From an uncultured Opitutia bacterium (GTDB lineage Bacteria > Verrucomicrobiota > Verrucomicrobiia > Opitutales > Opitutaceae): a stretch of DNA of 51,170 nt. Location of the stretch: positions 1 to 51,170 of the forward strand of contig CAIMAQ010000010.1 in NCBI GenBank assembly GCA_903839035.1, given 5' to 3'. Positions 40,480 to 48,428 of this stretch are shown piece by piece. A program made the position numbers and the translations under genes. Under the pieces are notes generated by a model, which saw nothing but the letters and a program-made list of their open reading frames with translations, was not told the origin of the DNA and did no database searches. The first letter of the stretch is position 1. Every line of letters starts with the position of its first letter.

Positions 40480-42485
40480 CAGGCGTAGCTGCGCTTGATT
40501 TTCAGCGGTTCGTAGAGGTCGGTCGGGAGCTCGAGGATGAAACGGCTGGGTGTGAGCATCATCCCGCCGGGACCGGCGCGCGAGGCGATTTTGGGGTAGC
40601 TCAGGTAGAGTTCGTTGCGGGCGCGCGTGACGGCGACATAGAACAGCCGGCGCTCCTCCTCGACATCGCCGGCCTCGATCGAGCGGCGGCCGGGAAACTG
40701 GCCGTCGGCGAGGCCAATCAGGAAGACCACGTCGTACTCGAGGCCCTTGGCCTGGTGCACCGTGGTGAGCTTGATGGCCTCGGCATCGGGATCCACCTGG
40801 CGGTCGCTGGTCTCGGAGTTGAGCAGCATGATCTGCGCAAGGAAGTCCTGCATCTCCTCGAACCGGCCGGCGAAACCGACCAGCGCCTTCAGTTCATCCA
40901 GCCGGTCCACGTAATCGGCGTAGGCGCCCTTGAGGTAGTCGCCGTACCAGCCGTCCACGGCGGTCTCGACCGCCGCGCTGGGTTTGCCGGTGCGCATCAC
41001 CTCGGAGACCTGCTTCAGCGAGTCGCAGAAATTCTGCCAGTCGTCGCGCGCATCCTTCGCGACCTTGCTCTTCACATCGTCGCTGGGGAGCACGTCGAGG
41101 AAGTCCTTCTGCAGCAGCCGTGCGTGGTCGGCGGCGGCAGCGTAGATCTTCTGCGCGCCCTTCTCACCGATCTTCGGCAGGAGCACGGCGACGCGGGACC
41201 AGGCGGTGACGTCGGAGGGGTTGTACACGAACCGGAGCAGCGCGACGGCGTCGCGGATGTGCTGGCGCTCGAAGAACTTCACGCCGCTGGTGATGTGGTA
41301 GGGGATGCCCGCGCGGGAGAGCGCGACCTGCACCTCGAGCGCGAGGAAGTGCGAGCGGTAGAGGATGGCGATCTCGTTCATGGCCACGCCCTCGTCCTCC
41401 ACCAGCGCGCGGATGCGCTTGAGGATGAATTCGGCCTGCTCGCGGTCGTCCATGGTCTGCACGAGGAACGGCTTTTGCGCGTGGCCGCGGGCGGCGCGGA
41501 GCTCCTTGTCGAAGTGGCGGCCCTTGGGCTGCGCGAGCAGGACACCGTTGGCGAGGGCGAGGATCTCGGGCGTCGAACGGTAATTGGTCTCGATGCGGTG
41601 GATGACGGTGCCCGGGTGGCGGTTCGGGAACGTCATGATGTTCTCGAAGTCCGCGCCGCGCCACGAGTAGATGCACTGCGCATCGTCGCCCACGGCCATC
41701 ACGCAGTGGTGCGCGGCGAGCCGGTCCACGATCTGCGCCTGGATGGTGTTGGTGTCCTGGTACTCGTCCACCAGCACGTGGCGGAAGCGGTGGGCGAAAT
41801 ACGCGGCGACCTCGGGAGCGTCGGTCAGGAGCTTGAGCCAGAGCTCGAGCAGGTCGTCGTAGTCCACGACGTTCTGCGTGCGCTTCTTCTTGGTGTAGGC
41901 GGCGTCGAAGGCCGGGAGGCGGTGGCTGAGGTCGGCGTACTGCGGGAAATTTTTCGTGACCGTCTCGGCGAGCGGGAGCTGGGTGTTGCGCGCGAGGGAG
42001 AGGACGTTGAAGAGCGGGCCGGGGCGGGGGTGGGTCTTGTCCTTGAAGAACAGCTTGTCCTCGGCTTCGACGGCCTGCTTGAGGAGGGACTCGGACTCGT
42101 CGGCGTCGAGGATGGTGAAATTCTTCGGCAGCCCGACCGCCTCGCCGTAGATCCGAAGCGCGCGGTGGCCGAGCGAGTGGAACGTGCCGCCCCAGAAGCG
42201 GGCCGGCTCGATGCCGGTGAGGTCCTGCACGCGGTGCAGCATTTCCTTGGCGGCCTTGTTGGTGAAGGTGAGGAGGAGGATCTCGCCGGGCTTCACGCCC
42301 TGGGAGAGCAGGTAGGCGACGCGGTAGGTGAGGGTCCGGGTCTTGCCGGAGCCGGCGCCGGCGAGGACAAGCAGCGGGCCGGGGGCGGCGGTGACGGCGC
42401 TGAACTGCTCGTCGTTCAGCTGCGCGCGGAAATCAATCGGCGGGATGCCGTCGGGCGGGCGCGGGGCGTCGAGGGAAATCTCCAT
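40476..42485 (-). CDS. SF1A DNA helicase, UvrD/Rep/PcrA family
   Basis: The product is 669 aa from ATG 42485 (MEISLDAPRPP). Helicase motifs in order: QLNDEQFSAVTA (Q motif), VLAGAGSGKTRTLTYRVAYL (I), LTFTNKAAKEML (Ia), VLVDEYQDTN (II), AVGDDAQCIYSWRGAD (III), ETNYRSTPEIL (IV), TVHQAKGLEYDVVFLIGLAD (V) and YVAVTRARNELYLSYP (VI). It unwinds DNA 3'-5' in repair or replication restart. It is Rep-sized and lacks the long C-terminal tail of many UvrD/PcrA proteins, so the exact name is left open. Confidence 0.94.
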   Translation of the reverse strand: MEISLDAPRPPDGIPPIDFRAQLNDEQFSAVTAAPGPLLVLAGAGSGKTRTLTYRVAYLLSQGVKPGEILLLTFTNKAAKEMLHRVQDLTGIEPARFWGGTFHSLGHRALRIYGEAVGLPKNFTILDADESESLLKQAVEAEDKLFFKDKTHPRPGPLFNVLSLARNTQLPLAETVTKNFPQYADLSHRLPAFDAAYTKKKRTQNVVDYDDLLELWLKLLTDAPEVAAYFAHRFRHVLVDEYQDTNTIQAQIVDRLAAHHCVMAVGDDAQCIYSWRGADFENIMTFPNRHPGTVIHRIETNYRSTPEILALANGVLLAQPKGRHFDKELRAARGHAQKPFLVQTMDDREQAEFILKRIRALVEDEGVAMNEIAILYRSHFLALEVQVALSRAGIPYHITSGVKFFERQHIRDAVALLRFVYNPSDVTAWSRVAVLLPKIGEKGAQKIYAAAADHARLLQKDFLDVLPSDDVKSKVAKDARDDWQNFCDSLKQVSEVMRTGKPSAAVETAVDGWYGDYLKGAYADYVDRLDELKALVGFAGRFEEMQDFLAQIMLLNSETSDRQVDPDAEAIKLTTVHQAKGLEYDVVFLIGLADGQFPGRRSIEAGDVEEERRLFYVAVTRARNELYLSYPKIASRAGPGGMMLTPSRFILELPTDLYEPLKIKRSYAW

Positions 42486-42531
42486 GAATCGCCCCAAGCT
42501 CGTGCAAAGCGGCGAAGGCGCAAAGCGAAAA

Positions 42532-42978
42532 TCAGGCCGGCCGCCAGATCATCCGGTAGTGCGTGGGGATTTCCTCGGCGGGGATTTCCCTGAAACCCAC
42601 CCGCTGGTAGAGCTGGCGGGCCGGGTTGACCTTCATGACCTGCAGGCGGACCGGCAGGTTGCGGGCCTGGGCGTCCGCCAGCAACCGGCGCAGGATGACG
42701 GTGCCAAGTCCGCGGTTCTGGAATTCCGACGCCACCATGAGATTGAAGAGCTGGATCACGTCGGCGTCGTACCGGACGGCCGTGAAGGCGGCATCCCGGC
42801 CACCGACGGAGAAGATCCGGGTTTCCTCGGGGATGAACACGGCGTCGAAGCGGGCCCGCTGGGTATCCTCGTCCCACGCGCCATACGTCTGCGCAATGTA
42901 GGCCCGGAGGCAGCGGGTCTGGGTGGCCCAGAGCCATTCGCTGTCGGCCGCCCCGGCCTGGCGCACCGTGAAGTCCAT
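42532..42978 (-). CDS. GNAT-family N-acetyltransferase
   Basis: The product is 148 aa from ATG 42978 (MDFTVRQAGAADSEWLW). The acetyl-CoA motif A is LMVASEFQNRGLGTVILRRL (Q/R-x-x-G-x-G/A) and motif B is LQVMKVNPARQLYQRVGFRE. It transfers acetyl from acetyl-CoA to an unknown acceptor. Its start overlaps the proB stop by one base (TGATG), so it is translationally coupled to proB. Confidence 0.85.
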   Translation of the reverse strand: MDFTVRQAGAADSEWLWATQTRCLRAYIAQTYGAWDEDTQRARFDAVFIPEETRIFSVGGRDAAFTAVRYDADVIQLFNLMVASEFQNRGLGTVILRRLLADAQARNLPVRLQVMKVNPARQLYQRVGFREIPAEEIPTHYRMIWRPA

Positions 42979-44087
42979 CAAAGCAGCACCAGGTCGTTGC
43001 GGTGGATGACCTCGAGGCGCTTGCGGGCGGGGTAGAGCGCCGCGAGGGCGGGGCCCTGCTGGCCGGCGAGCGCGGGAATCTCGTCGCTGCCGAAGGCGGT
43101 CCGCCCGCGGGCGAAGACGATGCCGTCGGGCCCGGCGAGATTGACGATATCCCCGGCGGCGAACTCGCCCCGGGAGCCGGTGACGCCGACGGCGAGCAGG
43201 CTGCGGCCCTGCTCGCGCAGGACGGGCCCGGCGCACTCGTTGAGGGTGAGGGTGCCGGCGGGGCGCTGGAAGTAGGCGAGCCAGCGTTTGCGCGCGACGA
43301 GCGGGAGGCCGCTGGGGACGAAGAACGTGCCCGGGCCGCGGCCGCAGAGCAGCTTGGCTAGGATCTCGGGTTCGGCGCCGCTGGCGATGAAGACACCGCA
43401 GCCGGACTTGGTGGCGAGCTTGGCGGCGGCGATCTTGCTCACCATGCCGCCGGTCGCGGTCTCGCTCGTGGTGCCGCCGGCCATCGCCTCGATCTCGGGC
43501 GTGATGCGCTCGACGACGGGAACGATTTCCTTCGTGCCCTTCAGGTCGATGAGGCCCGGCGCAGTGGAAAGGATGATGAGGTGCTCCGCGCCGGTGAGGC
43601 TCGCGACCATGGCGGAGAGCATGTCGTTGTCACCAAACTTGATCTCGGCGGCGCTGACGGTGTCGTTCTCGTTGATGACCGGGATCGTGCCGTAGCCGAT
43701 AAGCTGGCGGAGGGTCTCCTGCACCCCGAGGTAGCGGGAGCGCAGGCGGAGGTCGTCGTGGGTGAGCAGCACCTGCGCGACGGTCAGGCCGTGCGGCGCG
43801 AAGCCCGCCTGCCACGTCTGCATGAGCAGGGACTGGCCGATGGCGGCGCACGCCTGCTTCTTGGCAATTTCCTTCGGCTTCTTCTCGAGGCGGAGCCGGC
43901 CCATGCCGAGGCCGACGGCGCCGGACGAGACGACGATGACCTCCGTGCCGCGGGCGCGCAGGGCGGCGATGCCGGCGCAGACGGCGGCGATGCGCGCGGT
44001 GTTGAGCTCGCCGATGCCGGACGTGAGGACGCCGGTGCCGAGTTTGACGACGAGCCGCTTGGGGCGGCTGGTCGTCAAACGGGTCAT
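42978..44087 (-). CDS. proB: Glutamate 5-kinase
   Basis: The product is 369 aa from ATG 44087. It phosphorylates L-glutamate at the gamma position, the first step of proline synthesis. The amino-acid-kinase domain shows RLVVKLGTGVLTSG, VIVVSSGAVGLGMGRL, VINENDTVSAAEIKFGDNDM, STAPGLIDLKG and GGMVSKIAAAKLAT. A C-terminal PUA domain (GDIVNLAGPDGIVFARGRTA) completes the usual layout. The partner gene proA is not adjacent; a GNAT gene takes its place, overlapping the stop codon. Confidence 0.94.
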   Translation of the reverse strand: MTRLTTSRPKRLVVKLGTGVLTSGIGELNTARIAAVCAGIAALRARGTEVIVVSSGAVGLGMGRLRLEKKPKEIAKKQACAAIGQSLLMQTWQAGFAPHGLTVAQVLLTHDDLRLRSRYLGVQETLRQLIGYGTIPVINENDTVSAAEIKFGDNDMLSAMVASLTGAEHLIILSTAPGLIDLKGTKEIVPVVERITPEIEAMAGGTTSETATGGMVSKIAAAKLATKSGCGVFIASGAEPEILAKLLCGRGPGTFFVPSGLPLVARKRWLAYFQRPAGTLTLNECAGPVLREQGRSLLAVGVTGSRGEFAAGDIVNLAGPDGIVFARGRTAFGSDEIPALAGQQGPALAALYPARKRLEVIHRNDLVLL

Positions 44088-44191
44088 GGGTGAGGGGTGA
44101 GAGGTCATGGGTATGATGGCCTTGGGGAAGGCGGATGGTCAGCAGCCTATGACCTATAACCCATGACCAATGACCCGCGTGCGCCGCACGC
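44088..44191. repeat. Inverted repeat in the frr-proB spacer (copy 4, GGTCATGGGT variant)
   Basis: GGTCATGGGT (44103-44112) pairs perfectly with ACCCATGACC (44159-44168). Further GGTCATGGG (44082-44090) and CTATGACCTATAACCC-type units surround the arms. Position and layout match the TAAGGTTTAAG copies but the unit is different. Confidence 0.65.
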
Positions 44192-44737
44192 TCACACCGT
44201 GAGCAGATCCTTCTCCTTGTGCGCGAGGTGGTCGCCGATGTCCTTGATGGACTTGTCGGTGGCGGTCTGGATGTCCTTCTCAAGGCGCTTGGCCTCGTCC
44301 TCGGGCAGCTTCGCCTTCTTCAGGGTCTCGAGGGCGTCGCGGCGGACATTGCGGACATGCACGCGGCCGTCCTCGGCCAGCTTGTGGCAGGTCTTGACGA
44401 ATTCGACCCGGCGCTCGCGGCTCATGTCGGGGAGGGGAATGCGGATGAGTTTGCCGTCCACGATGGGATTGAACCCGAGATTGGCCTGCTGGATCGCCTT
44501 GCCGATGGCCTTGGCGAGGCCGGCGTCCCACGGCTGGATCTGGATCATGCGCGGATCGGGCGTGCTGATGGCCGCGCAGGATTTCAGCGGCACCATGGAG
44601 CCGTAGGCCTCGACCATCACGCCCTCGACGAGGGCGGGCGTGGCCTTGCCGGTGTGGATCGCGCTGAACTCATGCAGCGTGTAATCCACGGCTTTTTTCA
44701 TCTTGGTCTGCGAGTCGGTGAGAATGGGATGGGACAT
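44192..44737 (-). CDS. frr: Ribosome recycling factor
   Basis: The product is 181 aa, the standard length. It splits post-termination ribosomes together with EF-G. Family stretches: MKKAVDYTLHEFSAIHTGKA at the N-terminus (the HTGKA replaces the common RTGRA), ISTPDPRMIQIQPWDAGLAK, IRIPLPDMSRERRVEFVKTC and AHKEKDLLTV at the end. It follows pyrH as in many bacteria, across a 94-bp spacer filled with a repeat. Confidence 0.96.
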   Translation of the reverse strand: MSHPILTDSQTKMKKAVDYTLHEFSAIHTGKATPALVEGVMVEAYGSMVPLKSCAAISTPDPRMIQIQPWDAGLAKAIGKAIQQANLGFNPIVDGKLIRIPLPDMSRERRVEFVKTCHKLAEDGRVHVRNVRRDALETLKKAKLPEDEAKRLEKDIQTATDKSIKDIGDHLAHKEKDLLTV

Positions 44738-44740
44738 AGG

Positions 44741-44833
44741 GTATAAGGTTAAAACGGCGGGTAAGGTTTAAGGGAAAGGAGCGGGGAGCGGTAGGCTGGG
44801 GGCTTACAACTTAAACCTTAGCCCTTAAACCTC
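44741..44833. repeat. AT-rich inverted repeat of the TAAGGTTTAAG family (copy 5)
   Basis: TAAGGTTTAAG (44762-44772) and CTTAAACCTTA (44810-44820) form a perfect 11-bp stem identical to that of copy 1, 41 kb away. Additional units lie on both sides (GTATAAGGTTAAAAC on the left, GCCCTTAAACCTCA on the right). It fills the pyrH-frr spacer and reaches the pyrH stop. Confidence 0.78.
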
Positions 44834-45572
44834 AATTTTTCACCAACGTGCCGACTTTTTCGCCCATGACGGCGCGCTTGATCGCGTGCTCGTCGGCCAG
44901 GTCGAACACGAGGATCGGAACGTTGTTGTCGAGACAGAGGGAGAACGCGGTCGAGTCCATGACGTTGAGCCGCTGTTTGAGTGCGTCGATGAAGGTGAGC
45001 TCCTCGTACTTGACGGCGTCGGGGTGCTTCTTTGGGTCCTTGTTGTAGATACCGTCCACCTTCGTGGCCTTCATGATGATGTCGGCGTGCATCTCGGACG
45101 CGCGCAGGGCGGCGGTGGTGTCGGTCGAGAAATAGGGGTTGCCCGTGCCGGCGACGAAGATGACGACGCGCTGCTTCTCGAGGTGGCGCATGGCGCGGCG
45201 GAGGATGAACGGCTCGGCGATCTGGTTCATCGGGATGGCGCTCTGCACGCGGGTGCGAACGTCCATTTTCTCAAGGCAGTCCATGAGGGCCAGACCGTTG
45301 ATGACGGTGGCGAGCATGCCCATGTAGTCGCCGGTGGTGCGGTCCACGCCGCGTTTTTCGCCGTTGAGGCCGCGGAAGATGTTGCCGCCGCCGATGACGA
45401 CGCAGACCTCGACGCCGAGTTCATGGATCTCCTTCACCTGGAAACCGATCTTCTCGAGCGTCGCGGCATCGATGGGATCGCCGGACGTGCCCCCGCGCAG
45501 GACCTCGCCGCTGAGTTTCAGGATGATGCGCTTGTATTTGACCCGGGGATCGACCGTCGAGGGTGCGTGCAT
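44832..45572 (-). CDS. pyrH: UMP kinase
   Basis: The product is 246 aa from ATG 45572 ([20 protein letters not shown]). It phosphorylates UMP to UDP. Amino-acid-kinase-fold motifs: [68 protein letters not shown] and [14 protein letters not shown]. An upstream in-frame extension to 45770 has no family support. The usual rpsB-tsf genes are not upstream; a GNAT gene is. Confidence 0.96.
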   Translation of the reverse strand: MHAPSTVDPRVKYKRIILKLSGEVLRGGTSGDPIDAATLEKIGFQVKEIHELGVEVCVVIGGGNIFRGLNGEKRGVDRTTGDYMGMLATVINGLALMDCLEKMDVRTRVQSAIPMNQIAEPFILRRAMRHLEKQRVVIFVAGTGNPYFSTDTTAALRASEMHADIIMKATKVDGIYNKDPKKHPDAVKYEELTFIDALKQRLNVMDSTAFSLCLDNNVPILVFDLADEHAIKRAVMGEKVGTLVKN

Positions 45573-45714
45573 GCCAAACAGGAAACGGGACGGCAAAATC
45601 CACGTCAATTCCGGAGATGCCCGGAGCGGGCGAAAGAAGGGCGGCCGGGTACTTTTCGGGGCCCGCATGTATGTTCTGGGAGGGCGCAGGCGGGCCCGGG
45701 ACGCGTCCGCGCAC

Positions 45715-46194
45715 CTACAAATCCTTCCCCAAACACACGCTAGTCTCCGGGGAGACCAGGTATTCGCCATACAGCGGAATCGGTTGAAACCCCGCGCCGC
45801 GATAGAGTGTCAGCGCCGCCCGCTGCCGGATGCCCGTTTCGAGCACGAGCCGCTTCGCCCCCAGCGTCCGGGCCTCCGCCTCGAGCGCTTTCACCAGCTG
45901 CTTTGACAATCCCATCCCGCGCGCCACCGGCGCCACGTACATCCGCTTGAGCTCGCCCGTCTCCGCATCGATGAGCTGCACGGCGCCGCAACCGACCGTC
46001 GTGCCGTTGAGTGAGGCGACGAGAAACACCCCGCTCTGGCCGGAGACTTGGGCGGGTTTCAGGCCAAAGTGATTGGCCCCCGGCTCCGGATACATCGCGC
46101 TGAGCTCGGCATTCAGCGCGGCGATGAGGGCCTGGCTGGGGGCGGCGCTCAGCTCGGCCCGGGCGATGGTGATGGTTCCCGGCTCAGCGGTCAT
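45715..46194 (-). CDS. GNAT-family N-acetyltransferase
   Basis: The product is 159 aa from ATG 46194. The acetyl-CoA site is [20 protein letters not shown] (R-G-x-G-L), followed by [20 protein letters not shown] and [15 protein letters not shown]. The [20 protein letters not shown] stretch is typical of small PanZ/YjcF-like GNAT proteins. The acceptor is unknown. It is only distantly similar to the GNAT protein next to proB. The frame upstream of 46194 is not supported. Confidence 0.82.
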   Translation of the reverse strand: MTAEPGTITIARAELSAAPSQALIAALNAELSAMYPEPGANHFGLKPAQVSGQSGVFLVASLNGTTVGCGAVQLIDAETGELKRMYVAPVARGMGLSKQLVKALEAEARTLGAKRLVLETGIRQRAALTLYRGAGFQPIPLYGEYLVSPETSVCLGKDL

Positions 46195-46232
46195 GGGAGA
46201 AGGGTGAGCGACAACGGTTGCTCCGCTTGGAG

Positions 46233-47234
46233 TCAGTAACCTTGGGCTTTTGCCGACCTGATCGCATGCCCGAGCGCCTCGATTTGCGGGCGGAAGGCTT
46301 CGTCCATCAGGCCGTTCACCTGGATCGGGGCGTCCCACGAGATCACGCCGCCCTTGCGGTTGAAATATTTCGTGTAGGCGATGACGAGCTCGTCGTCGAA
46401 ACGCTTCGGGTGCTGGCCCCACCACTCACCCATGATCGTGAGCACGTGCAGCTGCGCGCCGTCGAGGTAGCGGGAGAAATTCTGGAGCCGCGAATAGTCC
46501 GGCAGACAGCCCGGCGCCACCGGGAGGTCGCGCTCGATCTCGCCGGGGGTGAAGTCATCACACTCGGTGACTGAATAGAGCGGCAGGCGCAGGCCGTTGT
46601 TGAACGAAACGAGGGCGTCGGGATTGCCGGCCTTCAGCGCCGACGCGAAGCTGCGGTAGTTCGGCGCATCGGGATGCGAGTAGGCTTCCTTGTTGTAGGG
46701 GCCGTCGATCCACCAGCCGTGCACGTTTTTGCCCCAGCGCAGCGACCACTCGCGGCTGACGGCTTCCCAGTGCCGCTGGATCGTCGAGAGCCGCTCGTTC
46801 AGGGGCTCCTCCAGCCGGGCCTTCGCCACGGCGTCGGCGGCAGGCGCGCCGCCGGGCAGATACACCATCAGCCGGATGCCGTAGGGTTTGAACGCCGATG
46901 CGAGGTCGGCGATCAGGTCGCGCTTCGAGCACTTGCTCGGCTTGATCCCCACGATCGCGTCATAGGTGCGGTTGGGGCTGAGATAGAAACCGGAATTTTG
47001 CCCGAGCGTGATGCAGAAATAGGGCACGCGGGCGTAGGCCAGCTGTTTGGCCAGACCGTCGACGTCGAAGGCGTCGATGCGTCGGTTCCAGTCGTCGGCG
47101 GTCAGCGTGATCGGCTTCAGGTTGCTGGCCGAGTCGGCGAGGTAGTGGACAAACATCCCCCAGCGGGCGTCATGGAGCCAATCGGTATTGGCGCGTTTCC
47201 AGGGCGTCTGGGCCGGAGTGGTGCTCACGGGCAC
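46233..47234 (-). CDS. GH29-type alpha-L-fucosidase-like protein
   Basis: The product is 333 aa. RWGMFVHYLAD near the N-terminus corresponds to the R-F/W-G-x-F-x-H motif of GH29, and KNVHGWWIDGPYNKEAY (about residues 170-186) places an Asp where the catalytic nucleophile is expected. FKPYGIRLMVYLPGG is a typical TIM-barrel strand. There is no signal peptide and no C-terminal beta domain, so the protein is short and apparently cytoplasmic. Starts are GTG at 47234 or 47228. It may act on imported fucosides; true fucosidase activity is unproven. Confidence 0.7.
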   Translation of the reverse strand: MPVSTTPAQTPWKRANTDWLHDARWGMFVHYLADSASNLKPITLTADDWNRRIDAFDVDGLAKQLAYARVPYFCITLGQNSGFYLSPNRTYDAIVGIKPSKCSKRDLIADLASAFKPYGIRLMVYLPGGAPAADAVAKARLEEPLNERLSTIQRHWEAVSREWSLRWGKNVHGWWIDGPYNKEAYSHPDAPNYRSFASALKAGNPDALVSFNNGLRLPLYSVTECDDFTPGEIERDLPVAPGCLPDYSRLQNFSRYLDGAQLHVLTIMGEWWGQHPKRFDDELVIAYTKYFNRKGGVISWDAPIQVNGLMDEAFRPQIEALGHAIRSAKAQGY

Positions 47235-47306
47235 CTGCTTACCAGAGGTAGCCCGCGAATCACGCGAATTTCCGCGAAGGTAAGACGGGATCGCTGATGC
47301 CGCCGT

Positions 47307-47397
47307 TTGTCATTGCGAGTCGTCCCGGCTTGGCGGGACGACGAAGCGATCCATCAGATGGATCGCCACGTCCGGCGTCGCCGTCCTGCGATGACAA
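47307..47397. repeat. Multi-hairpin (cloverleaf-like) repeat element
   Basis: The outer arms are TTGTCATTGCGAG (47307-47319) and CTGCGATGACAA (47386-47397). Inside are GTCGTCCCG/CGGGACGAC (47319-47327 with 47334-47342), GCGATCCAT/ATGGATCGC (47346-47354 with 47358-47366, 3-nt loop) and a small CGGC/GCCG hairpin (about 47373-47383). It lies between the AraC-type gene and the fucosidase-like gene. Confidence 0.8.
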
Positions 47398-47400
47398 TCA

Positions 47401-48351
47401 CTAGGTCATCAGCGCCGTATCCCCCTTGCGCCAACTCGTCGGCGTCACGCCGTTCTTCTGCTTGAAAATCTGGGAGAAATAATACGGGTCCTGGAAACCC
47501 GTCTGCAGCGCCACCTGCTCCACGGGGAGATCCGAGTTCTTCAAGAGCAGCTTGGCCCGGCTGAGCCGGACCTGCAGCCGGTATTGGTGCAGCGACTGGC
47601 CCGTCTCCGACTTAAACGCCCGCCGCAGCCAGTGGTAGCCCGCGCCGATCTTTTTCGAGAGCAACTCCAGATCCAGCTCCTGCTCAAGGTGCTGGCCCAG
47701 CATCAGCTTGGCCTCGTGCACGAGATGCTCCGTGCGCGTCTCCGCCGGCGGCGCGGCTACGGCGCCCGTGGACAACTCCGCCAGGATTTGCCCCGCGAGC
47801 GATCCCAGCACGCGGGACGTGCCCGTCGAGTGGTGACGCAGACAGCCCACCGCCTCCGTGAACAGCCGCAGCAGTGCGCTGCTGTCGGACGGCGCAAACA
47901 CGGGGTGGCCCGGCGTGAAAATGTGCTTCTGGAGCAGCCGCTCCACGTATTCACCCTTCAAACCGATCCAATATTCGAACCAGCCGGTCTGCTTCTGCGG
48001 CGCGTAGCGGTGCCACTCACCGGGAAACAGCAAGAATGCGCTGCCCGCCGTGATTTTCTGCCGGCGCCCCCCTTCCTTCCCCGATTCCAGCACGCCGCCG
48101 CCGCGGGTGATGAAGTGGATCTGCAACTCGTCCAGTTTGCGGCCGTCTTCCCAGCGGAACGTGTACTGCTTCGGATGGCCCTCGGGCGGGTAGGGCGCGC
48201 CGGGTGCGATGTCGACGTAGCCCGCCGAGGTGGCATAGATGCCCCAGTCGCGATCTTTCGAGTCGACCAGCAGGTAGCGGTGAAAACTTTGGGGGGCGTC
48301 GCTCAAGGGGTGGGCGCTCAAAAAACCTAGGTAAACGCTCAGACTGTCCAT
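47401..48351 (-). CDS. AraC-family transcriptional regulator
   Basis: The product is 316 aa. Residues about 20-170 form a cupin-type ligand domain (ELQIHFITRGGGVLESGKEG, AFLLFPGEWHRYAPQKQTG). Two helix-turn-helix motifs follow at the C-terminus: LELLSKKIGAGYHWLRRAFK and LPVEQVALQTGFQDPYYFSQ, then the end motif FKQKNGVTPTSWRK. It is transcribed divergently from the aldolase-cupin gene with 77 bp between starts, and codirectionally with the fucosidase-like gene, so it probably controls this sugar locus in response to a sugar or sugar acid. Confidence 0.92.
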   Translation of the reverse strand: MDSLSVYLGFLSAHPLSDAPQSFHRYLLVDSKDRDWGIYATSAGYVDIAPGAPYPPEGHPKQYTFRWEDGRKLDELQIHFITRGGGVLESGKEGGRRQKITAGSAFLLFPGEWHRYAPQKQTGWFEYWIGLKGEYVERLLQKHIFTPGHPVFAPSDSSALLRLFTEAVGCLRHHSTGTSRVLGSLAGQILAELSTGAVAAPPAETRTEHLVHEAKLMLGQHLEQELDLELLSKKIGAGYHWLRRAFKSETGQSLHQYRLQVRLSRAKLLLKNSDLPVEQVALQTGFQDPYYFSQIFKQKNGVTPTSWRKGDTALMT

Positions 48352-48357
48352 GTCCCC

Positions 48358-48391
48358 GGGGGTGGCAATCCGCTAGTGTCGACGCACCCCC
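48358..48391. promoter_or_regulatory. Candidate operator in the AraC/aldolase divergent spacer
   Basis: GGGGGTG (48358-48364) and CACCCCC (48385-48391) form an inverted repeat with a 20-nt spacer, centred between the two divergent starts. It could bind the AraC-family regulator; AraC sites are often direct repeats, so this is tentative. Confidence 0.3.
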
Positions 48392-48428
48392 AACCCCGGC
48401 GTTTCCCTCCGCGCCGTCCCCTGCTTGC

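Noticed and set aside
40407-42593. A 728-codon open frame on the plus strand
   Set aside because: It is antisense to the UvrD/Rep helicase, whose motifs are complete. The shadow protein has no recognisable domain.
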